From Avena insularis (lineage: Eukaryota; Streptophyta; Magnoliopsida; Poales; Poaceae), in NCBI GenBank assembly GCA_023614405.1, contig CM042685.1, positions 232,851,661-232,915,660 of the forward strand: a stretch of 64,000 nt of DNA, written 5' to 3'. Under the pieces are notes generated by a model. The model searched no databases. It was not told the DNA's origin and saw only the letters and a program-made list of their open reading frames with translations. The translations under genes were made by a program, and so were the position numbers. Within the stretch, counting starts at the first letter, position 1. Each line of letters starts with the position of its first letter. Shown here piece by piece: positions 58,445 to 64,000 of the stretch.

Positions 58445-61400
58445 ATGGCGTCCCCTACCATCAATTTTAATGCTTTCCTAGAGAAAGAAAAGTTGAAAAA
58501 CAATGGAAGCAACTTCGCAGATTGGTTCCGCAACTTGAGGATTGTCCTCAATGCTGGTAATTTGACCTATGTGCTGGATGCACCGCTGGGTGACCCACCT
58601 GCAGCTGATGCTATCGATAAGGTGAAGAATGTTTTCCTCGCTCGGAAGAATCAGTACTCCACAGTTCAGTGTGCTATCTTGTATGGTTTGGAATCGGAGC
58701 TTCAGAAAAGGTTTGAGAACCATGACCCACATGATATTGTCCGTGAACTCAAAATGATATTTGAGGCTCACGCGGAAGTTCAGAGTTATGAGGCTTCTGA
58801 AAAGTTCTTTAACTGCAAGATGGAAGAGGGCAACTTCGTCAGTGAGCATGTGATTAAGATGTCTGGGCACGCAAGTAAGCTCCAAAGCTTTTGTATAGTG
58901 ATTCCTAATACTTTTGGGATTCATCGTGTCCTCCAATCACTACCACCAAGTTACAAGAATTTTGTGATGAACTACAATATGCAAAACATGGACAAGTCGT
59001 TTCCCGAACTCTTCTCCATGTTAAAGTCTGCGGAAGTGGAGATAAATAAAGAGCACCAAGTGTTGATGGTCAATAAGACCACCAAATTCAAAAACCAAGG
59101 CAAGTCTAAGAAAAATGGAACTTTAATAAGGGCGGTAAGAAAGTTACCGCGCCGGCGAAGAAGACCAAGGCTGGGCCTAAGCCTGATACTGAGTGCTTTT
59201 ACTGCAAGGGAGAAGGTCACTAGAAGCGGAATTTCCCTAAGTACTTGGCGGATTTGAAGAACGGCAACATCAAGAAGAAAGGTATATCCGATATACATGT
59301 TATTGATGTGTATATCACTAGTAGTCGTAGTAGTGCCTGGGTATTTGATACTAGTTCAGTTTCTCATATTTGTAACTCGAAACAGGTGCGGCAGAATAGA
59401 CCGAAACTAGGGAAGAACGAGGTGACGATGCGCGTTGGAAATGGATCAATGGTTGATGTCATCGCGGTCTGCACGTTACCTCTTCATATAACATCGGGAT
59501 TAGTTTTATACTTAAATAATTGTTATTTGGTGCCTGCATTGAGCATGAACATTATATCCGGATCACATTTATTACGAGACGGTTACTTGTTTAAGTCCGA
59601 AAATAATGGTTGTTCGATTTATATGAGTAATATGTTTTATGCGCATGCACCTTTGATAGATGGTCTATTCTTTTTGAATCTCGATTGTAGTAATACACAT
59701 ATTAATAACATTGAAGCTATACGTTTGAAATTGAGCGATAACTCGACCTATATGTGGCATTGTCGTCTTGGTCACATTGGAGTGAAGCGTATGAAGAAAA
59801 TCCATTCCGATGGACTTCTTGAATCACTTGAAAGATGCGAAGCATGTCTGATGGGTAAAATGACTAAGACTCCATTTTCTGGTATGATGGAGCGAGCTAC
59901 GAATTTATTGGAAATCATACATACCGATGTGTGTGGTCCAATGAGTGTAGCATCGCGTGGTTGTTATCATTATGTTCTTACTTTCACGGATGACTTGAGT
60001 AGATATGGGTATATCTATTTCATGAAACACAAGTCCGAAACTTTCGAGAAGTTTAAGGAATTTCAAAGTGAAGTGGAGAATCAACATAACAAGAAGATTA
60101 AGTTTCTACGATCTGATCGTGGAGGTGAATATCTAAGTTACGAGTTTGGCGAGCATTTGAAGAAAGGCAGAATACTTTCACAATTGACACCGCCTAGAAC
60201 ACCACAACGTAATGGTGTGTCCGAACATCGTAATCGAACTCTCTTAGATATGGTTCGTTCTATGATGTCACTTACAGATTTACCGCTATCATTTTGGGGT
60301 TATGCATTAGAAACAGTTGCATTCACTTTAAATAGGGCACCGTCTAAATCCGTTGAAACGGCACCGTATGAATTATGGTTTTGGAAGAAACCTAAATTGT
60401 CGATCCTTAAAGTTTGGGGTTGCGAAGCTTATATAAAGAAGTTACAGCCCGACAAGCTTGAACCCAAAGCAGAAAAATGCGTCTTCATAGGATACCCAAA
60501 GGAAACTATTGGGTATACCTTCTATCATAGATCCGAGGGCAAAATCTTTGTTGCTAAGAATGGATCCTTTCTAGAGAAGGAGTTTCTCTCGAAAGAAGTG
60601 ACTGGAAGGAAAGTAGAACTCGACGAGGTTGTCAAACCTTCTCTCGGATTTGAGAGTAGCTCAGCACCGGAAGAAGTTCCTGTGGCACCTACACCAATAA
60701 GAGAGGAAGCTAATGATGTTGATCATGAAACTTCGGTTGAAGTTACTACGAAACCTCGTAGGTCAACGAGAACTCGTACCACTCCTGATTGGTATGATCC
60801 CGTTATGAGTGTCATGTTGGTGGACAACACCGATGACCCTGTGACATATGAGGAAGCGATGATGAGCCTAGATTCCAATAAATGGCAAGAAGCCATGAAA
60901 TCCGAGATTGGATCCATGTATGAAAACCAAGTATGGACTTTGGTGGACTTACCGGATGGCCGGAAGGCTGTCGAGAACAAATGGATTTTCAAGAAGAAAA
61001 TAGATGTTGATGGTAATGTTACTATCTATAAAGCTCGACTTGTCGCAAAAGGGTTTCGACAAATTCAAGGGGTTGACTACGATGAGACTTTCTCACTAGT
61101 AGCAAAGCTAAAGTCTGTGAGGATTTTGTTAGCAATCGCTGCATATTATGATTATGAGATATGGCAGATGGATGTCTCAATGGAGACATTGATGAAGAGT
61201 TGTATATGGTACAACCCAAAGGTTTTGTCGATGCTAAGGATGCTAACAAGGTGTGCAAGCTTCAACGGTCCATTTATGGATTGAAGCAAGCATCCCGAAG
61301 TTGGAATCAACATTTTGATAAGGTAATCAAAAGTTCTGGTTTTATACAAACTTATGGAGAAGCTTGTATTTACAAGAAAGTGAGTGGGAGCTCTATAGCA

Positions 61401-62396
61401 TTCCTAGTACTATATGTGGACGGCATATTGTTGATTGGGAATGATGTAGACCTTCTTAATAGTGTCAAGGATTATTTGAATAATAGTTTTTCAATGAAAG
61501 ATCTTGGCGAAGCAGCTTACATATTAGGCATAAAGATTTATAGAGATAGATCGAGACGCCTAATATCATTGTCACAGAGTACATATTTGGACAAAGTTAT
61601 AAGGAGGTTTGGAGTGGAAGATAGTAAGAAAGGGTTCTTGCCCATGTTGCCCAATACGACCTTGAGTAAAACTCAAAGTCCATCTACGGCAGAAGATAGA
61701 GAAAGGATGAGTAAGACTCCCTGTTCCTCAGCCATAGGATCTATCATGTATGCCATGCTATGTACTAGACCCGACATTGCATATGCTGTTAGTTTAACTA
61801 GCAGATATCAAAGTGATTCAGGAGTGGATCATTGGACAGTGATCAAAAACATCCTTAAGTACTTGAGAATAACTAAGGATATGGTTCTTTCTTATGGAGG
61901 TGATGAACAACTTGTTGTTAATGGTTACACCGATGCTAGTGGGAACACTGATCTAGATGATTCTAAATCTCAATCTGGATACATATTTACTTTGAATGTT
62001 GCAGCAATAAGCTGGAGGAGTGCAAAGCAAAGGGTTGTGGCGAGATCCTCAACTGAATCGGAATACATAGCTGCTTCAGAGGCTTCACAAGAGGCGATAT
62101 GGATGAAGGAGTTTATTACAGAGCTCGGTGTGGTTCCAAGTGTGCTGGACCCAATGTATATCTACTGTGATAACATGGGCGCCATAGCCAATGCGCAAGA
62201 ACCAAGGTCACTCAATAAGCTGAATCATATCAAATTGCGTTTTCACACTATTCGAGAGCATGCACAAGATGGTGACATAAAGATTTGCAAAGTACACACA
62301 AATCTAAATGTGGCGGATCCGTTGACTAAACCTCTCCCGAGGGCAAAACATGACCAGCACCAAACCGCCATGGTTGTTCGGTATATTACCATGTAA
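58445..62396 (+). pseudogene. Copia F gag-pol (GAG-PR-INT-RT-RNase H), two frameshifts
   Basis: gag starts MASPTINFNAF at 58445. A one-base deletion near 59120 breaks the frame. The zinc knuckle (59195-59240) in the correct frame has a stop for Trp and Phe for the last Cys. The pol frame resumes by 59245: the protease motif reads WVFDTSS (Gly of DTG replaced by Ser), integrase has HCRLGHIG, CEACLMG, and intact HTDVCGPM, SDRGGEY and GVSEHRN acidic residues. The reverse transcriptase reads KWIFKKKIDVDGN and QMDVS, where about 13 bp are missing after the first catalytic Asp and shift the frame at about 61174. The last frame (to 62396) has YVDGILLIGND (second Asp of YVDD replaced by Gly), then RNase H with GYTDASGN, SSTESEYIA, YCDNMGA and ADPLTKPL. 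Normal single-polyprotein organisation, but not functional. Confidence 0.93.
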
Positions 62397-62420
62397 CCTA
62401 GATTAGTTGACTCTAGTGCA

Positions 62421-62430
62421 AGTGGGAGAC
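62421..62430 (+). other. Polypurine tract of Copia F
   Basis: AGTGGGAGAC directly before the 3' LTR TG at 62431; the same tract in reverse adjoins the 3' LTRs of B (11720) and D (29800). Confidence 0.85.
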
Positions 62431-63973
62431 TGTTGGAGATATGCCCTAGAGGCAATAATAAAAGTAGTTATTATTATATCTTTGTGTTAATGATAAATGT
62501 TTACATTCATGCTATAATAGTATTAACCGAAACATTAATACTTGTGTGATTTTTAAACTAAATTAGAGTCCCTAGTACTCTTTATAATACTAGCTTGTTG
62601 GTTAATAGATGATCATGGTTTCTGGGTCATGAACATTTAGATGTTGTTAAAAACAAGATCATATCATTAGGAGAAAGGTATGATGGACATACTCCTATAG
62701 ATAAGCGTAGTATAAAGATTAAGTCATTTCAATAGTTTTTTGCTATAAGCTTTCTGATACATAGTAACCTAATTCCTTCGACCATGAGATCATGCTAATC
62801 ACCATCACCGAAAGGATGCTTTGATGACATTAAACACCACACCGTAACTAGGTGGCTATAAAGGTGGCATTGAGTGTTCGGTAAGTATGTGTTGAGGCAC
62901 ATGGATCAAGAGTGGGATTTGTCCATCCATATGATGGATAGATATACTCTAGGCCCTCTCAGTGGAATGTCATCCATTTAGCTTGCAAGCATGTGACTGG
63001 CTCACAAGGGATCACATATCACGGGAACGAGAAAAGAGTACTTATCGGTAACGAGGTTGAACTAGGTATGCAGAGATACCGACGATCAGACCTCGGATAA
63101 GTAAACTATCGCGAGACAAATGGAAATTGGTATTGTATGTAAGTGGTTCATTCGATCGCAAAGTAATCGTAGAAATATTTTGGAGCCATATGAATTTCCC
63201 GATTCCTCTATTGGTTATTGATCGAAGAAGAGTCTCGGTCATGTCTGCATAATTCACGAACTGTAGGGAGACACACTTAAGGATTCGATGTTGATTAGTA
63301 GATATGGAATGTAAGTAGGGAGACTGAATGTTGTTCAGAGTCTCATATGGGACCCGGGATATCACAAGGAGATCCAGAATGGTCCAGAGAATTAGATTCA
63401 CATAAGGACAGTCCAATTCCGGAGTTCAGGAATGATTCTGGTGTTTTCACCGGAATGATCTAGAAGGGTCTAGAAGGTTAATCGGACAGGAAGGGGAAGG
63501 GTACATGAATGTGTCATGAATGAATGGAATGATTGAATCATGTCCTAGGTCACTTGGTTAGGCATTTGTAAGAAAGAAATTAAAACTCCAAACTGAAAGT
63601 CAAAAGGCAAGTTTCAAAAGTCAAACTGGGACAATGTATCATGGTGGAGGAAGGAAAGAATCCTTCTTTCCCTCCACCACAAGCCAACTAGGAGAGGGAG
63701 TTGGGGAAGGATTCAAACTCCCCTCTCCCAAGCTACCCTCCCTCTCATAAATAGAGGGGAGGGGGTGCCGCAAGAGACACAACACCAGCCCCTCCCCACA
63801 TAGCCGCCGCCGCCCCCTAGCGCTGCCGCCTCGCGCCGCCGCTGGTTCGTCGCTGCCGCCCTAGCTGCCGCCGACTCCATCTCCTCCTCTCCGGCCCTCT
63901 AAACCCTAGTTCGCCGGAAACCCTAATTCTCCACCATAACCTGCTCCGGCTTAGGAGAAGCCCTGCAGGATCT
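62431..63973 (+). repeat. 3' LTR of Copia F, interrupted
   Basis: 1.54 kb aligned to 55428-56905. It has the 41-bp stretch missing in the 5' LTR and lacks a few bases near 62575 (AAGCCT). TATA-like ATAAATA at 63747-63753. Homology to the 5' LTR stops after AGGATCTT at 63974. Confidence 0.9.
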
Positions 63974-64000
63974 TGTAACATCCCAAAAATCATGATTTAT
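63974..64000 (+). mobile_element. Start of another LTR (TGTAACATCCC), cut by window end
   Basis: Sequence changes from Copia F LTR to TGTAACATCCCAAAAATCAT, the TGTAACA(C/T)CCC start common among grass Gypsy LTRs. Only 27 bp are visible, so orientation and family are provisional. The five bases before it, GATCT or ATCTT, would be the target duplication. Confidence 0.45.

Larger units (their letters stand above)
55428..64000 (+). mobile_element. Angela/BARE-type Copia F, runs off window
   Basis: Plus-strand element: 5' LTR 55428-57252, primer site 57254-57266, leader to 58444, gag-pol 58445-62396, polypurine tract 62421-62430, 3' LTR from 62431. The left flank AGTAA (55423-55427) is the expected target duplication. 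The 3' LTR follows the 5' LTR up to about 63973 and then changes to a different sequence. All domains of an autonomous Copia are present in order, but several are disabled. Confidence 0.92.

Overview
The window is plant nuclear DNA of the Triticeae type (wheat, Aegilops, barley or rye). Almost all of it is nested transposable elements, and no intact host gene is visible. The pointers to a Triticeae genome are several copies of a BARE/WIS/Angela-type Copia element (about 1.8-1.9 kb LTRs starting TGTTGGAGATATGCC, initiator-tRNA-Met primer site TGGTATCAGAGCC), a Tat-lineage Gypsy element, a Karin-like LINE, a TRIM, a Stowaway MITE and Harbinger-type elements carrying grass hypothetical genes. Species cannot be fixed from the sequence.

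Layout. 1-22535 is a stack of at least four insertions. A large non-autonomous Gypsy-type element lies on the minus strand (about 8431-22535, 5' LTR 21019-22535). Its 3' LTR is cut by a TGTAACACCCC-type LTR (7373-8430). That LTR is cut by a minus-strand Angela-type Copia A (1849-7372), and A is cut in its reverse transcriptase by another Copia-type LTR (1-1848). A second Copia, B (9839-18610, target duplication TATAC), lies inside the non-autonomous element. 22536-24907 holds an unclassified GC-rich block, the 3' part of an antisense LINE and an 89-bp tandem repeat.

24908-50956 holds two neighbouring Harbinger-like elements with shared termini (E1 and E2). E1 (24908-26840) carries a decayed antisense hypothetical gene. 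E2 (about 26874-50956) carries a Myb/SANT plus NAM-associated gene split by Copia D (27887-49476, target duplication CCTCC). D is itself split by a Tat-lineage Gypsy element C (31094-43846, target duplication GTGGT). C carries gag-pol on the minus strand and a multi-exon opposite-strand ORF with the 'putative gypsy type transposon' domain on the plus strand.

50957-52600 has no recognisable feature. From about 52600 to 54830 there is a LINE interrupted by an 810-bp Harbinger-like MITE (E3, target duplication TTA) and by a complete 344-bp TRIM (target duplication CTCTC). A second LINE fragment (about 54838-55302) is interrupted by a Stowaway MITE. That MITE is cut by a plus-strand Angela-type Copia F (55428 to beyond the window), whose 3' LTR is broken at about 63974 by what looks like the start of yet another LTR.

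All coding regions seen belong to mobile elements or their cargo, and all of the large ones carry frameshifts, stops or catalytic changes. Target-site duplications fix the order of events. They also show which sequences were contiguous before insertion.
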